A stretch of DNA of 64,000 nucleotides, taken from Herbidospora cretacea (GTDB lineage Bacteria; Actinomycetota; Actinomycetes; Streptosporangiales; Streptosporangiaceae). The stretch covers positions 1 to 64,000 of the forward strand of contig NZ_BBXG01000020.1 in NCBI RefSeq assembly GCF_001570605.1, in the 5' to 3' direction. The position numbers and the translations under genes were made by a program. Below the pieces are notes generated by a model. It had not been told where the DNA came from and searched no databases. It saw only the letters and a list, made by a program, of their open reading frames with translations. Below, one piece after another: positions 1-8,146 of this stretch. How positions within the stretch are numbered: position 1 is the stretch's first letter; each line of letters opens with the position of its first letter.

Positions 1-544
1 GCCGTAACCATCGTCGCGCCGTTTGGCGCTCCTGCACTACCGGGCCGGCTTCGTCTTGACGGGTGATTCGCCCCTTTGGCGTAGCCCCTTTTCCTGGTCG
101 AGGGCCTCGGCCAGCGCTGCGGCCAGCTCGCCGTCCAGGACCATCCCGGCGGCGTGCTGATGCGCCCGGACAGTCGTGGAGTCCACGCTGATCAGTCCCA
201 GATCGACCTGCCCACGAGCGGCGGCCTCGGCGATCATCGCCTGCATCAGGTCTTCGAAGACACCGGCCTTGGCCCAGGACCGGAACCGGTCATAGGCGGT
301 GGACCACGGCCCGTACTCCACCGGCAGGTCCCGCCACGGGCTGCCCGTCCGGAACCGCCACATCACGGCATTGAACTGATGCCGCAGGTCCGGGATCGGG
401 CCCCGCTCACCCAAGGGCAGGTGAGGCTCGATCAAGGACCACTCTGCGTCGTTGAGGTCTCCACGCGCCATGGCGATGACCTATCAGGACCTGCAGATCA
501 CCCGCACGCGAATCCCTCTGATCTCAACTCCGTACAGACCCTAG
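1..544 (-). mobile_element. Right part of an IS5-family insertion sequence
   Basis: The first ~540 bases carry the start of an IS5-type transposase reading leftward out of the window. Upstream of its start, the minus strand ends in GGTCTGTACGGAGTTGAGAT (about 521-540), which fits an IS terminal inverted repeat. It is followed at 541-544 by CTAG, which fits the 4-bp target duplication of the IS5 group. The other end lies outside the window, so neither the inverted repeat pair nor the duplication can be confirmed. The boundary is therefore an inference from one end only. Confidence 0.6.
37..471 (-). CDS. IS5-family transposase, N-terminal frame (orfA)
   Basis: This frame encodes the helix-turn-helix half (DUF4096-type) of an IS5-family DDE transposase. 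It has the usual DAEWSLIEPHLP opening, then FNAVMWRFRTGSPWRDLP and YDRFRSWAKAGVF. The segment LISVDSTTVRAHQHAAG contains the first catalytic aspartate. The frame stops after 144 residues, while the remaining catalytic residues would lie in a second frame that leaves the window at base 1. Such elements usually make the full enzyme by a programmed frameshift; whether that happens here cannot be seen. ATG at 471 is the start. Confidence 0.85.
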   Translation of the reverse strand: MARGDLNDAEWSLIEPHLPLGERGPIPDLRHQFNAVMWRFRTGSPWRDLPVEYGPWSTAYDRFRSWAKAGVFEDLMQAMIAEAAARGQVDLGLISVDSTTVRAHQHAAGMVLDGELAAALAEALDQEKGLRQRGESPVKTKPAR

Positions 545-1689
545 GACGGCGGTATGGCAACGCACCGTCGATCGGATCGAATTGGCGATCCGGCCAACGC
601 GGGGCTCGTGAACCTGGATCGGGTTTCTCTCCGGGTCTGTGCCCTAATATCTGGCAACCTGTCGGCCTCGGCGAACTCACAGGTCACGGCTGGATAGTTC
701 TTGGCTATCTGCGCCTGCCAGCCCTCCCTCGGCCTGCTGATCACCTTCACGGCCGGGCACCTGACCGCTGGAAAGCCTGCTGCCGCCCCACCCGCCTGCC
801 CGCCCGGCACGTCACCACCAGCCTGGACGCCGGGCACGTCACCACCAGCCTGGACGCCGGGCACGTCACCACCCGTCCGACCGCCCCGAGCACCCTCACC
901 GAAGCCGCAGCTCGGCCACACCCCGCGGCTACGCACCCCCAACGGGGATATGGAATCCGGGCGTCTTGCCCGTCAGACCGAATCTCAGAAGTCGCTCAAC
1001 GGCACCGCGACTGACCTGTCCGTCCACACCGTGCTGGTGTTCGCCCAACACCCGGCAGATACGAAGTCCAGCCAGCTCGGCGACCGCGAAGGGTCACGTT
1101 GGTGAAGGAGATGCTCAGCGACTTCCGCGACGGAATGAACCAGGACGAATTAACCAGAGCGTCCCGATGGTCGGCTCGCACACCCAGACCGTCAACATCA
1201 ACCGCGTCCCGTACTGCTGCTGCCGTCGTCCGGCAAGACTCTTACAGCGTGCCGGTCCGCAGCGATTCCACCGGCTGGGTAATTACGCGGACGAGCGGTG
1301 GATCGAAGCTCAGGTGCAGGCGTTCGCGCAGTCCATCACGCTCAGTACCCCGGCGTCGGTCGAGGCAGGCAGACGGCCGAGCTGTCCGGCAGTGTCATGC
1401 AACGATCAGGCGCGTTGATGGGCTCGCGCGTGATGCAACTGCGCTACCCGACGGCGGTCGGCTGGGGCGAATCGGTCAACCAGCCGATCGGCAGTGGCGC
1501 AGACTTCGTAGACGCGGGCCGTGACGTGGACAAGGTCGGAATCCTCGACCTGCGGACCCCGCTGCTCCCCCCGCTGAACGCCGGCACCGTCGCCGTGTCG
1601 GTCACCAACGACGCGACGCGCGCCCACACCGGGGGCACCCCGATCCCCACCTCGACGACCATCGAGGTCGTCAGGTAGTCCTCTTCACC
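545..1689. other. Decayed region with no convincing intact gene
   Basis: No open frame in this 1.1-kb stretch has a convincing start, ribosome site and recognisable domain together. Protein-like fragments sit in different forward frames. One begins near 1099 (VKEMLSDFRDGMNQDELTRAS). Another is around 1285-1340 (NYADERWIEAQVQAFAQ). A third runs to a stop at 1678 (ILDLRTPLLPPLNAGTVAVS). This fits a gene broken by frameshifts beside an insertion sequence, but the parent family is not recognised. A minus-strand fragment near 600-770 (KVISRPREGWQAQIAKNY) is similar in character. Confidence 0.35.
806..873. repeat. 27-bp tandem repeat, about 2.5 copies
   Basis: The unit starting GGCACGTCACCACCAGCCTG begins at 806, 833 and 860, so the period is exactly 27 bp. 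The first two copies are nearly identical and the third is partial. On the minus strand it would encode the nonapeptide GGDVPGVQA repeated. The surrounding frame is not recognised, so I treat this as a minisatellite in decayed DNA. Confidence 0.8.
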
Positions 1690-2778
1690 TCACACCGCCG
1701 GGATGGACGCCGCCAACGTCCGCGCCGGCGGGGCCTCAAGTGCGTCGAGCACGATCTGGTGCACCACCAGGTCGAAGTTGACGGCGAAATGGCCGCTGAA
1801 GTCGAGCGGGGCGCGGTCCTGGAGCAGGATGTTGGTGACGTTGTCGCCGGTGAGGAAGCTTGACGTGTACGGCGTGACCACCGTGTCGTACCGAGTGGCG
1901 ATCACCGTGTAGTCGACTCCGGGCACCGTGTCGCCCCCGCCGTTCAACAGCTTCATGAAGTCGGAGTCGACCATCTGCTGCTGGCAGGCCCGGCACACCA
2001 GCGCGATCGCCGGGCTGAGCCCGAGCAACCGAGCGAGGTTGACCATCCCGTTGGAACTGGAGCCGTGGTTGGACGGCGTGATGGCGATCAGCCGGTGGAC
2101 CTTGTCGGCGCCGTTCAGGAACTTCAGGTAGTAACGCGGCATCATCCCGCCCTGCGAATGACCGACGATGTCCACCTCGGCCGCTCCGGTCGCCGTCAGC
2201 ACCCGGTCGACGAAGTCCGAGAGCTGCTGGGCCGACTGGGCGATGTCCCCCACGCCCTGGAGCGGCCCTGTGGCCTGCACGCGGCCGTAGTTGAGCGCGA
2301 AGACACAGTGACCTCTGGCCTTCAGCCTCGGTGAGAGCGTCGCGAAGGCGCCCGCCATGTGGTCGAACGTCCCATGGACCAGAACCACCGGACGCGGACG
2401 GACCGGTGACGGCTTGCAGTTCCAGATGTTGGCCCCAAGGGGCGAGATGTCAGCGACGGCAGGCACGGCGTTCAGGCCGACACCGGCGGCCAGAACCACG
2501 GCCACCGCGACGGCCTTGGCTGCGGCGCCGAGAGCTCTGGCGCGGAGAGCTCTGGCACGGAGAGCTGCGGCACGGAAAGCTCCGACACGGGGAGCCTCCA
2601 CTTGGAGGGCATCAACCTGGAGGGCATCCACCGGGGAAGCAGTAACCCGGCGACTTGGGGCCCGAAGAACTGCGGCCCGCAGAATCTCGAAACGGAGAAC
2701 CGTAGCTGGACGGCGGGCACGATGGTGGATCGTCATCCCCCTATTGCGGCGCGGAGCCGAGAGGAGGCCGGGCAGCAC
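1690..2778 (-). CDS. Secreted triacylglycerol lipase/esterase (alpha/beta hydrolase)
   Basis: This is an exported alpha/beta-hydrolase of the actinomycete lipase type. The mature part begins after a hydrophobic segment (AVAVAVVLAAGVGLNAVPAVA). It shows the oxyanion region VVLVHGTFDHMAG, the nucleophile elbow VDIVGHSQGGMMPRYYL with the catalytic Ser, and a C-terminal SGHFAV with the likely catalytic His. About 90 residues precede the signal-like segment, far longer than a normal n-region. They are built from 5-residue periods encoded by a 15-bp repeat. The start is uncertain: GTG at 2778 gives the longest frame, ATG at 2736 is an alternative, and a start closer to the hydrophobic stretch is possible. 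Confidence 0.85.
   Translation of the reverse strand: MLPGLLSAPRRNRGMTIHHRARRPATVLRFEILRAAVLRAPSRRVTASPVDALQVDALQVEAPRVGAFRAAALRARALRARALGAAAKAVAVAVVLAAGVGLNAVPAVADISPLGANIWNCKPSPVRPRPVVLVHGTFDHMAGAFATLSPRLKARGHCVFALNYGRVQATGPLQGVGDIAQSAQQLSDFVDRVLTATGAAEVDIVGHSQGGMMPRYYLKFLNGADKVHRLIAITPSNHGSSSNGMVNLARLLGLSPAIALVCRACQQQMVDSDFMKLLNGGGDTVPGVDYTVIATRYDTVVTPYTSSFLTGDNVTNILLQDRAPLDFSGHFAVNFDLVVHQIVLDALEAPPARTLAASIPAV
2530..2709 (-). repeat. 15-bp degenerate tandem repeat, 12 units, inside the lipase 5' end
   Basis: Read on the plus strand, units start every 15 bp from 2530 (GAGAGCTCTGGCGCG, GAGAGCTCTGGCACG, GAGAGCTGCGGCACG and so on). They drift steadily but stay in phase to about 2709. In the lipase frame they encode pentads such as RARAL, RAAAL, QVDAL and QVEAP. 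The periodicity is visible at both DNA and protein level. Confidence 0.8.
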
Positions 2779-2853
2779 TCACCGCCCAAAGAGATCATTT
2801 GCACTGATCATTACTTTGGCAGGTCATGGCCTGCCCGTGGGCGGGCGACCGCT

Positions 2854-3480
2854 GGATCAGCACACGCCCTCTATCGGTCGAAACCAACCAGTCGCCGCGC
2901 CCTGAAGCCCATCAATGCTCGCCTTCAGCACTTCACATGGCACGGGCTCGCACGTAGGCAAGCACCACTCTGGATCACCAGGCGTCCTCGGCCAGCCAAG
3001 ACAAACCGACCACCGCTCCCGAAAGCCCACCGATGCCAACTCCGGCATATCCAGTAACTCGGGATGCAACTGAGCACGCAGCCACTAGATCAGCGCACGT
3101 CCTCGGCCAACTGAGACAAACCGACCACCGCGACCGGAAGCGCACCCATGCTCAGCTTCAGCGCGTTCGATGGCCCGAACTCGCGCATGGGAGCGGCTAC
3201 CAAATCCGCATATCCTCGGCCCGCTGAGACGAACCGCACCCATAAAGGCACCGGTGCTCGGCTTCGGCAGGTTGATTGGCACGGGCTCATACGTGAGAAC
3301 GACCACTACATCAGCGCACGTCAGCGGCCCGCTGAGACAAACCGGCCGACGCGACCGGGAGCGCACCCATGCTCAGCTTCAGCATGTTCGGTGGCCCGGG
3401 TTTCCACGTGGAAGCGGTCGCCACGTCAGCGCATCCTCGGCCAGTTGGGAAGTACCGGCCCCCGTACCCCAAGGGACACG
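2854..3480. repeat. ~115-bp degenerate tandem repeat array, five full units plus a partial
   Basis: A shared core of the form ATCAGCGCACGTCCTCGGCC, then CTGAGACAAACCGACC, recurs at about 2854, 2972, 3087, 3203, 3308 and 3423. The spacing is 105-118 bp. Between cores, units also share GCACCCATGCTCAGCTTCAG and GGCACGGGCTC-like segments. Copies differ by substitutions and small indels. No frame stays open through the array, so it looks non-coding. It lies between two divergent or outward-reading genes and occupies nearly the whole 711-bp gap. Function unknown. Confidence 0.8.
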
Positions 3481-3489
3481 ATTCTCGGC

Positions 3490-4092
3490 TCAGCCAGGTC
3501 GACCCTCGTCCGCAGCCGTGTGCACCTGGAGCAGCCCGTCGACCCCCCGCAGAAACGTGTCACTCACCAGCGCCGGATCGAACAGACACCCAGCAGCCAT
3601 GGCCCCGTCCCGCAACATCACGAAGTGCCGCGCGGCGGGCGCCGCGCCTGATTCGCGGATCTCGGCCAGCAGGTCGGTGACGGTCTCCAGGAACCACGTC
3701 CGGTGGGCGAGCACGGCCTTCCGGACGGGCGAATCCAGCTCCGGATACTCCGCGGCCGCGTTGAGGAAGGCGCACCCGCGGAACCCAGGTGACTGGATGC
3801 TCTGCGCGATCGCCCTGCTCAGGGCTCGGACCGTCTCCGCAGGCGGGAGCGCGGCGGCGACGGCCTCACCCGCCCGGCTCCGGATCCCCTGGTCCACCTC
3901 GTGCAGGTAAGCGAGGACAAGGTCCTCTTTGCCAGGAAAGTGCCGATAAAGGGTGGCCCGCGTCACCTGGGCTTCGGCCACGATGCGGTCGATGCCGACG
4001 GCGTGGATGCCCTCCGCGTAGAAGAGCCGGGTGGCCGTGTCGAGCAGCCGGGATCGCGCCTCGGAGGTCCGGCCTGCGGATGAGCTGCGCAT
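3490..4092 (-). CDS. TetR-family transcriptional regulator
   Basis: The N-terminal helix-turn-helix is clear (LLDTATRLFYAEGIHAVGID, then VTRATLYRHFPGKEDLVLAYL), followed by an all-helical ligand domain; about 200 residues, normal for TetR. ATG at 4092 is preferred over an in-frame GTG at 4098. The gene is divergent from a small membrane-protein gene at 4206. Two matching palindromes in the shared promoter (see 4110-4178) make autoregulation and control of the neighbour likely. The ligand is unknown. The family is certain; the target is inferred from position and operator. Confidence 0.93.
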   Translation of the reverse strand: MRSSSAGRTSEARSRLLDTATRLFYAEGIHAVGIDRIVAEAQVTRATLYRHFPGKEDLVLAYLHEVDQGIRSRAGEAVAAALPPAETVRALSRAIAQSIQSPGFRGCAFLNAAAEYPELDSPVRKAVLAHRTWFLETVTDLLAEIRESGAAPAARHFVMLRDGAMAAGCLFDPALVSDTFLRGVDGLLQVHTAADEGRPG

Positions 4093-4109
4093 ACCCACAC
4101 TCTAGTAGG

Positions 4110-4178
4110 TAGAACGTTCGGTCTTGACAGCCCCAGCCGCCACTCGCCATGCTGATGCCGAGATAGAACGTTCTGTCT
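4110..4178. promoter_or_regulatory. Twin TetR-type operators between 3490-4092 and 4206-4751
   Basis: TAGAACGTTCGGTCT (4110-4124) and TAGAACGTTCTGTCT (4164-4178) are two copies of one site with a palindromic AGAACGTTCT core, 54 bp apart. A TTGACA hexamer at 4124-4129 directly follows the first copy and could be the -35 box for the rightward gene. Placement suggests binding by the adjacent TetR protein. Confidence 0.7.
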
Positions 4179-4205
4179 CCCACAACGAAAAAGAGAAGGA
4201 TCATC

Positions 4206-4751
4206 ATGAGCGCTGTCGCCACCGTCTCCGGGACCGCGTCTGTCCTGCGGCGGCTGTATTTCGTCCGGTTCGGGTTCGCCATCGTCTGGGCCCTGGCGAT
4301 GTTCACGACCGCCTCGGAGCTCGGTCCGCTCGCGGTCACCCTGCTGGTGCTCTACCCGCTGTTCGACGTCGCCGCCGCGGTTGTCGACGCCCGTGCGTCC
4401 CGCGCCACCGGGTCACCCGTTCTTCTGTACGTCAACATCGCGGTCAGCCTGGTCACCGCCGTCGCCGTGGCGATCGCGGCCGCGTCGGGCATCCCGGCGG
4501 TGCTGCGGGTGTGGGGCGCGTGGGCCATCGCGGCGGGGCTCGTGCAGCTGGTCGTGGGGGTCACCCGCCGCGCGATGGGCGGGCAGTGGCCGATGATCAT
4601 CAGTGGTGGCCTGTCCGTGGTCGCCGGTGTGACGTTCGTCCTCGGCGCCTCCATGGTCGACCCTACGCTGTTCAACGCGGCCGGTTACGCCATCCCCGGC
4701 GGCATCCTGTTCCTCGTCTCGGCCATCCGCCTCGGCCGCCGGGACCGTTAG
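4206..4751 (+). CDS. DUF308-like integral membrane protein
   Basis: A 181-residue protein with about six hydrophobic segments and almost no loops, resembling the HdeD/DUF308 group of small membrane proteins. AGAAGGATCATC precedes the ATG at 4206, giving a good ribosome site. It is the divergent neighbour of the TetR gene and carries the twin operator upstream, so it is probably the regulated target. The stop codon overlaps the stop of the opposite ComB-like gene by 2 bp. The molecular role is unknown for this family; stress or membrane-homeostasis functions have been suggested for relatives. Confidence 0.75.
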   Translation: MSAVATVSGTASVLRRLYFVRFGFAIVWALAMFTTASELGPLAVTLLVLYPLFDVAAAVVDARASRATGSPVLLYVNIAVSLVTAVAVAIAAASGIPAVLRVWGAWAIAAGLVQLVVGVTRRAMGGQWPMIISGGLSVVAGVTFVLGASMVDPTLFNAAGYAIPGGILFLVSAIRLGRRDR

Positions 4752-5413
4752 GAAGCCGGGCGCAGGACCATGAGCGCGTCTTCCCGGCGAGCCGCCATGG
4801 CGAAGGGGAAGCGGTCGAGTTCCAGGCAGAGCGCGACGTCATCAGGATGAACCCCCAGACGCACACCCTCCCTCAGTTCGGTGGCGGCGCGCGACGCCTC
4901 CGCACGGTGGAGGAACTCCGCGGCGTCAGGGTCGGTCCCGGCCACCCTCCCGGCGATGTACTGGGCACAAGCCAGATCCTCGTCGGCCCGGCCGTCCTCG
5001 CCGGTGACCACGAACGTCAAGCCCTCCGTCCCGGCCGACCGCAGGACCCGGGCCGTGGCTTCCGCGACCACGAAGCTCGCGCAGAGCACCAGGGGCGCGT
5101 CCTTGACCGCGAGCACGCCGACCGTCCCCGCCGTGGTCTTCTGGACGACGGTCCGTCCGCTCAGGTCGGCGGATCGCAGCAAGCCCGGTGAGTTGACCAG
5201 GTCGAAGCCGGGCGCGGCCGGGCCGTCCTTGAGCGCCAGCCACTCCGGATGGGACGCCTTGAGCGCCAGCGCCTCCTCCAGCGACCCGGCCAGCACGATC
5301 TTCTCCGCGCCCCGGGCGAAGGCCCAGGCGGCGACGGTGAAGGCCCGCATGACGTCGACCACGACCGCCACGGCCGGGGGCTCGGCCAGGTCACCGATCC
5401 CGAGGAAGCGCAT
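4748..5413 (-). CDS. 2-phosphosulfolactate phosphatase-like protein (ComB family)
   Basis: The sequence fits the ComB family: [20 protein letters not shown] near the start, then [16 protein letters not shown] and [20 protein letters not shown]. In archaea ComB dephosphorylates 2-phosphosulfolactate during coenzyme M synthesis. Actinomycetes do not make coenzyme M by that route, so the substrate here is uncertain. ATG at 5413 is favoured over GTG at 5419 because GGAGGT sits 5-6 bases upstream. The start overlaps the end of the response-regulator gene by 23 bp, so it is probably the last gene of that operon. Confidence 0.8.
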   Translation of the reverse strand: MRFLGIGDLAEPPAVAVVVDVMRAFTVAAWAFARGAEKIVLAGSLEEALALKASHPEWLALKDGPAAPGFDLVNSPGLLRSADLSGRTVVQKTTAGTVGVLAVKDAPLVLCASFVVAEATARVLRSAGTEGLTFVVTGEDGRADEDLACAQYIAGRVAGTDPDAAEFLHRAEASRAATELREGVRLGVHPDDVALCLELDRFPFAMAARREDALMVLRPAS

Positions 5414-6050
5414 GTCCACCTCCGAGGTTCTCGTGGGCGTAGACGGCGGCCTCCGTGCGGTTGCGGACGCCGATCTTGGCGAAGGCGTTGTTGATGTGGG
5501 TCTTCACGGTGGTCTCCGCGATGAACAGGGCCGCGCCGATCTCGGTGTTGCTCAGGCCGCCGGCGACGAGCCGGAGCACTTCGGCCTCCCGCGCGGTCAG
5601 CCCGTCGGGCCAGGTCGTGACCGTCGGCGGGGCCGCCCGGGACAGCGCGTCGACCAGCCGCCGGGACACCGAGGCCGTGAAGGTCGACTGGCCGGAGGCG
5701 GCCGAGCGGAGCGCGGCGGCGATCTCGGTCCGCCCGGCGTCCTTGGTGAGGTACCCGCGGGCGCCGGCCAGCAGCGCGGAATCGACCGACTGGTCGTCGT
5801 CATAGGTCGTGAGGACGACCACGGCCACCTCCGGGTACTGCCGCACGATGCGGCGGGTGGCCTCGGCGCCGTCCATGACGGGCATGCGCAGGTCCATGAG
5901 CACCACGTCGGGGCGCAGGTCGGCGACCAGCGCCAGGGCCCTCTCGCCGTCGGGCGCGTCGCCGACGACCTCGACGTCGTCGACCAGGCCGAGCAGGGCG
6001 ACCAGGCCTTCGCGCATGAGCTGCTGGTCGTCCACGACCACGACTCTCAC
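5391..6050 (-). CDS. NarL/LuxR-family response regulator
   Basis: The receiver domain has [13 protein letters not shown], the phosphorylated Asp in [13 protein letters not shown], and the conserved Thr and Lys regions ([17 protein letters not shown]). The C-terminal LuxR helix-turn-helix is [20 protein letters not shown] followed by [15 protein letters not shown] place the start at GTG 6050, giving [10 protein letters not shown] and a 4-base GTGA overlap with the kinase stop; the frame is open further upstream but that part is not receiver-like. It pairs with the kinase at 6047-7150. Target genes are not visible. Confidence 0.93.
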   Translation of the reverse strand: MRVVVVDDQQLMREGLVALLGLVDDVEVVGDAPDGERALALVADLRPDVVLMDLRMPVMDGAEATRRIVRQYPEVAVVVLTTYDDDQSVDSALLAGARGYLTKDAGRTEIAAALRSAASGQSTFTASVSRRLVDALSRAAPPTVTTWPDGLTAREAEVLRLVAGGLSNTEIGAALFIAETTVKTHINNAFAKIGVRNRTEAAVYAHENLGGGHALPRDR

Positions 6051-7150
6051 CCGGGCACCTCCGCTCTGACCTCCCACCCGCCGTCGTCAGGTCCGGCGCG
6101 CAGGGTGCCGCCCGCCAGGGCCAGGCGTTCGGACATGCCCTGCAGTCCGTGCCCGTACGAGAGGGGCGGTGTCACCTGGCAGGGGTTGCGCACCACCAGG
6201 CGCACAGCGCCCTCACCGTAGCCGAGTTCCACCGTGACCGGCTGACGCGGCGCGTGTCTCGCGGCGTTGGTGAGGGCCTCGCGGGCGGTTCTGAGCAGGC
6301 AGACCTCGGCAGCGGGGCTGATGGGCCGGCGGACGCCGGTCGTGCGCAGGACGGCGGGGACGTCGTGGTCGGCGCGGAAGTCGGCGACGAGCAGGCCGAG
6401 GGCGTCGGGCAGCGGCGGGACGTCCTCGCGGAGCGCCGCCACGGCCGACCTGGCCTCGACGAGGCCCTCCCGGGCGAGCGCGCGTGACCTGCGGATGCGG
6501 CTCACCGCGCCGTCGACGTCGCCGCGTTCGGTGAGGAGGGCCTCGGCGACCTCCAGCTGGACGCCGAGCGCGCCCAGCGAGTGGGCCAGGACGTCGTGGA
6601 GTTCCCTGGCGATGTGGGCGCGTTCGTCCAGGGCCATGGCTCTGGCCCTGTCCTGCTGGGCGCGGCGGTAGTGGCGGCGGTGCAGCGCGAACAGGACCGT
6701 GCAGAGGATCACCACGGCCCGGACGCCGATCTCCTCGCGCGGCCGGTCCCACCAGATCATGCTGACGGCGGTGAGGGCGAGGTCGGCGGCGGTGACCGCG
6801 ACGATGGCCGCCATCGTGGGGGTGACGTGCGCGGCGAACAGGAGCAGGGCCGCGAACAGGAAGACCGTGGGGGCCGCCTGCTCCGACCCCGACACCGAGG
6901 CGGCCGCCGCCGACCCTCCCGCCAGCAGCGCCGCGGCGGTTCTCGGGGCGCGCCGGTCGAGCAGGACGAAGGCCAGCCAGCACCCCATCGACGCCGCCAG
7001 CGCCGGCCACACGAGAACCGCCGCCTCGGCCGGTGACGTGGTGGCGAGCGACCAGATCAGGACGAGCGTCATCAGCAGCCTGACCAGCCGACCGGTTTCC
7101 GGGTCGTCGGCCGCCAGCAGCCGCACGACCCGGGCTCGCACCTCGCGCAT
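6047..7150 (-). CDS. Sensor histidine kinase (HisKA_3 type)
   Basis: A 367-residue kinase with about six N-terminal membrane segments. The dimerisation/phospho-acceptor helix is ARELHDVLAHSLGALGVQLE (about residue 185 for the His). The ATPase domain has TAREALTNAARHAP (N box) and YGHGLQGMSERLA (G box). There is no large extracellular sensor, so it probably senses through its membrane part. It is coupled to the response regulator downstream and lies 3 bp after a 59-residue membrane-protein gene, so all three are likely one transcript. Confidence 0.92.
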   Translation of the reverse strand: MREVRARVVRLLAADDPETGRLVRLLMTLVLIWSLATTSPAEAAVLVWPALAASMGCWLAFVLLDRRAPRTAAALLAGGSAAAASVSGSEQAAPTVFLFAALLLFAAHVTPTMAAIVAVTAADLALTAVSMIWWDRPREEIGVRAVVILCTVLFALHRRHYRRAQQDRARAMALDERAHIARELHDVLAHSLGALGVQLEVAEALLTERGDVDGAVSRIRRSRALAREGLVEARSAVAALREDVPPLPDALGLLVADFRADHDVPAVLRTTGVRRPISPAAEVCLLRTAREALTNAARHAPRQPVTVELGYGEGAVRLVVRNPCQVTPPLSYGHGLQGMSERLALAGGTLRAGPDDGGWEVRAEVPG

Positions 7151-7153
7151 GGC

Positions 7154-7333
7154 CTAGCGGGAGTCCCGCAGGGTCAGAATCATGTCGACCAAGATAATCC
7201 GGAAGACGACGAACCCGACGATGACGAGCACGGCGACCACGACGATCGCCAGCAGCAGCTTGCCGTTCAACTTCCCCCCGTTGGCGTCCAGGAACCGGTG
7301 CAGAAGATCGAGCCAGAGGCCCCGTTTGTCCAT
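7154..7333 (-). CDS. Small single-span membrane protein ahead of a two-component system
   Basis: ATG at 7333 opens a 59-residue protein: a short charged N-terminus (MDKRGLWLDLLHRFLDANGG), one long hydrophobic span (LLLAIVVVAVLVIVGFVVF) and a short tail. The longer upstream extension of the frame is proline-rich and not protein-like, so I exclude it. It stops 3 bp before the kinase start. The position suggests an accessory or input subunit for the kinase, but no homologue is recognised. Confidence 0.65.
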   Translation of the reverse strand: MDKRGLWLDLLHRFLDANGGKLNGKLLLAIVVVAVLVIVGFVVFRIILVDMILTLRDSR

Positions 7334-7424
7334 GGGCGAGACGGTAGGGACGGGCCGGGGTGGAGCGGCACCTCCGAAGGGTGGAGCGGGGGGTGGATCC
7401 CCGGTACTCCGTGCTACTTTGTAG

Positions 7425-7449
7425 TGGTACTCGGTGGCACCGAGTACCA
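7425..7449. promoter_or_regulatory. 25-bp perfect palindrome upstream of padR-like gene
   Basis: The arms TGGTACTCGGTG (7425-7436) and CACCGAGTACCA (7438-7449) are exact inverted repeats around a single G. It lies 16 bp before the ATG of the PadR-type gene. A partial extra copy (GGTACTCCGTG) lies at about 7403-7413. This is the expected place for an autoregulatory PadR operator. Confidence 0.8.
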
Positions 7450-7465
7450 AGCGAAGAGGACGCAG

Positions 7466-7792
7466 ATGGACGACCTGACGGAGATGCTGAAGGGCACGCT
7501 CGAAGGCTGCGTGCTGGAGATCATCGGCGGCGAGGAGACCTACGGGTACGCCATCACCCGCCGCCTGAACGAGCTCGGCTTCGCCGACGTCGTCGAGGGG
7601 ACCGTCTACACCATCCTGATGCGGCTGGAGAAGAACAAGCTGGTCCAGGTGACGAGACGACCGTCCGGGGTGGGGCCGCCGCGCAAGTTCTACGCCCTCA
7701 ACGACGCGGGCCGCAGGGAGCTCGCGACGTTCTGGGCGAAGTGGGAGTACGTCACCTCACGGATCGACAAGCTCAAGGAAGGCGGGAGATGA
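7466..7792 (+). CDS. PadR-family transcriptional regulator
   Basis: A 108-residue PadR protein: a winged helix with LEIIGGEETYGYAITRRLNE and VEGTVYTILMRLEKNKLVQV, ending in a short helical tail. ATG at 7466 follows AAGAGGA; the frame is open further upstream, but that part overlaps the palindrome. The stop overlaps the next start (ATGA), so it is co-translated with two DUF1048 genes. PadR proteins normally repress their own operon, and the 25-bp palindrome fits this. Confidence 0.93.
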   Translation: MDDLTEMLKGTLEGCVLEIIGGEETYGYAITRRLNELGFADVVEGTVYTILMRLEKNKLVQVTRRPSGVGPPRKFYALNDAGRRELATFWAKWEYVTSRIDKLKEGGR

Positions 7793-8145
7793 ACCTCTGG
7801 GACGCCATGACCGGAAACGATCTCAACAGGGAATGGCAGGCGTTCGAAGGACGGGCCAAGGCGCTGCCGGCCGACTACCAGGCGGCCTGGGGCCAGATCA
7901 TCGCGCATCTGTTCCCCTACGGCGACTTCACCGGCCGCAACCTGATGCCGATCCTCGACGGCGCCCTGGGGCTGCTCGAAGAGACGGCGGCCGACGGGCG
8001 GGGCGTCGACGAGGTGCTGGGTGACGACATCGCGGGCTTCTGCGCCGCGCTGGCCGGCGGAGAGGGCGCGGAGACCTTCCGCGACCGGTGGCGCAGGCAG
8101 CTGAACAGGAACGTCGCGAGGAAACTGGGCCGGCTGGGAGGCTGA
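7789..8145 (+). CDS. DUF1048 family protein, first copy
   Basis: A 118-residue cytoplasmic protein. The pattern AKALPADYQAAWGQIIAHLF, then LLEETAADGRGVDEVLGDDI and AGFCAAL matches DUF1048, a helical family usually encoded right after PadR genes. No catalytic motif or membrane span is visible. The start overlaps the PadR stop by 4 bases and the next gene follows after 1 base, so expression is tightly coupled. Biochemical function unknown. Confidence 0.85.
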   Translation: MNLWDAMTGNDLNREWQAFEGRAKALPADYQAAWGQIIAHLFPYGDFTGRNLMPILDGALGLLEETAADGRGVDEVLGDDIAGFCAALAGGEGAETFRDRWRRQLNRNVARKLGRLGG

Positions 8146-8146
8146 C

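Noticed and set aside
154-1014. Plus-strand frame across the IS end and 27-bp repeats
   Set aside because: Its first half is antisense to the transposase, and the remainder shows no family, start signal or domain.
2331-2709. Plus-strand pentapeptide-repeat-like frame (LEGINLEGIH)
   Set aside because: It is the antisense reading of the 15-bp minisatellite in the lipase gene, too short, with no start or ribosome site.
2854-3480. CRISPR array
   Set aside because: Units are ~115 bp, degenerate along their whole length and lack identical short repeats with unique spacers. No cas genes are present.
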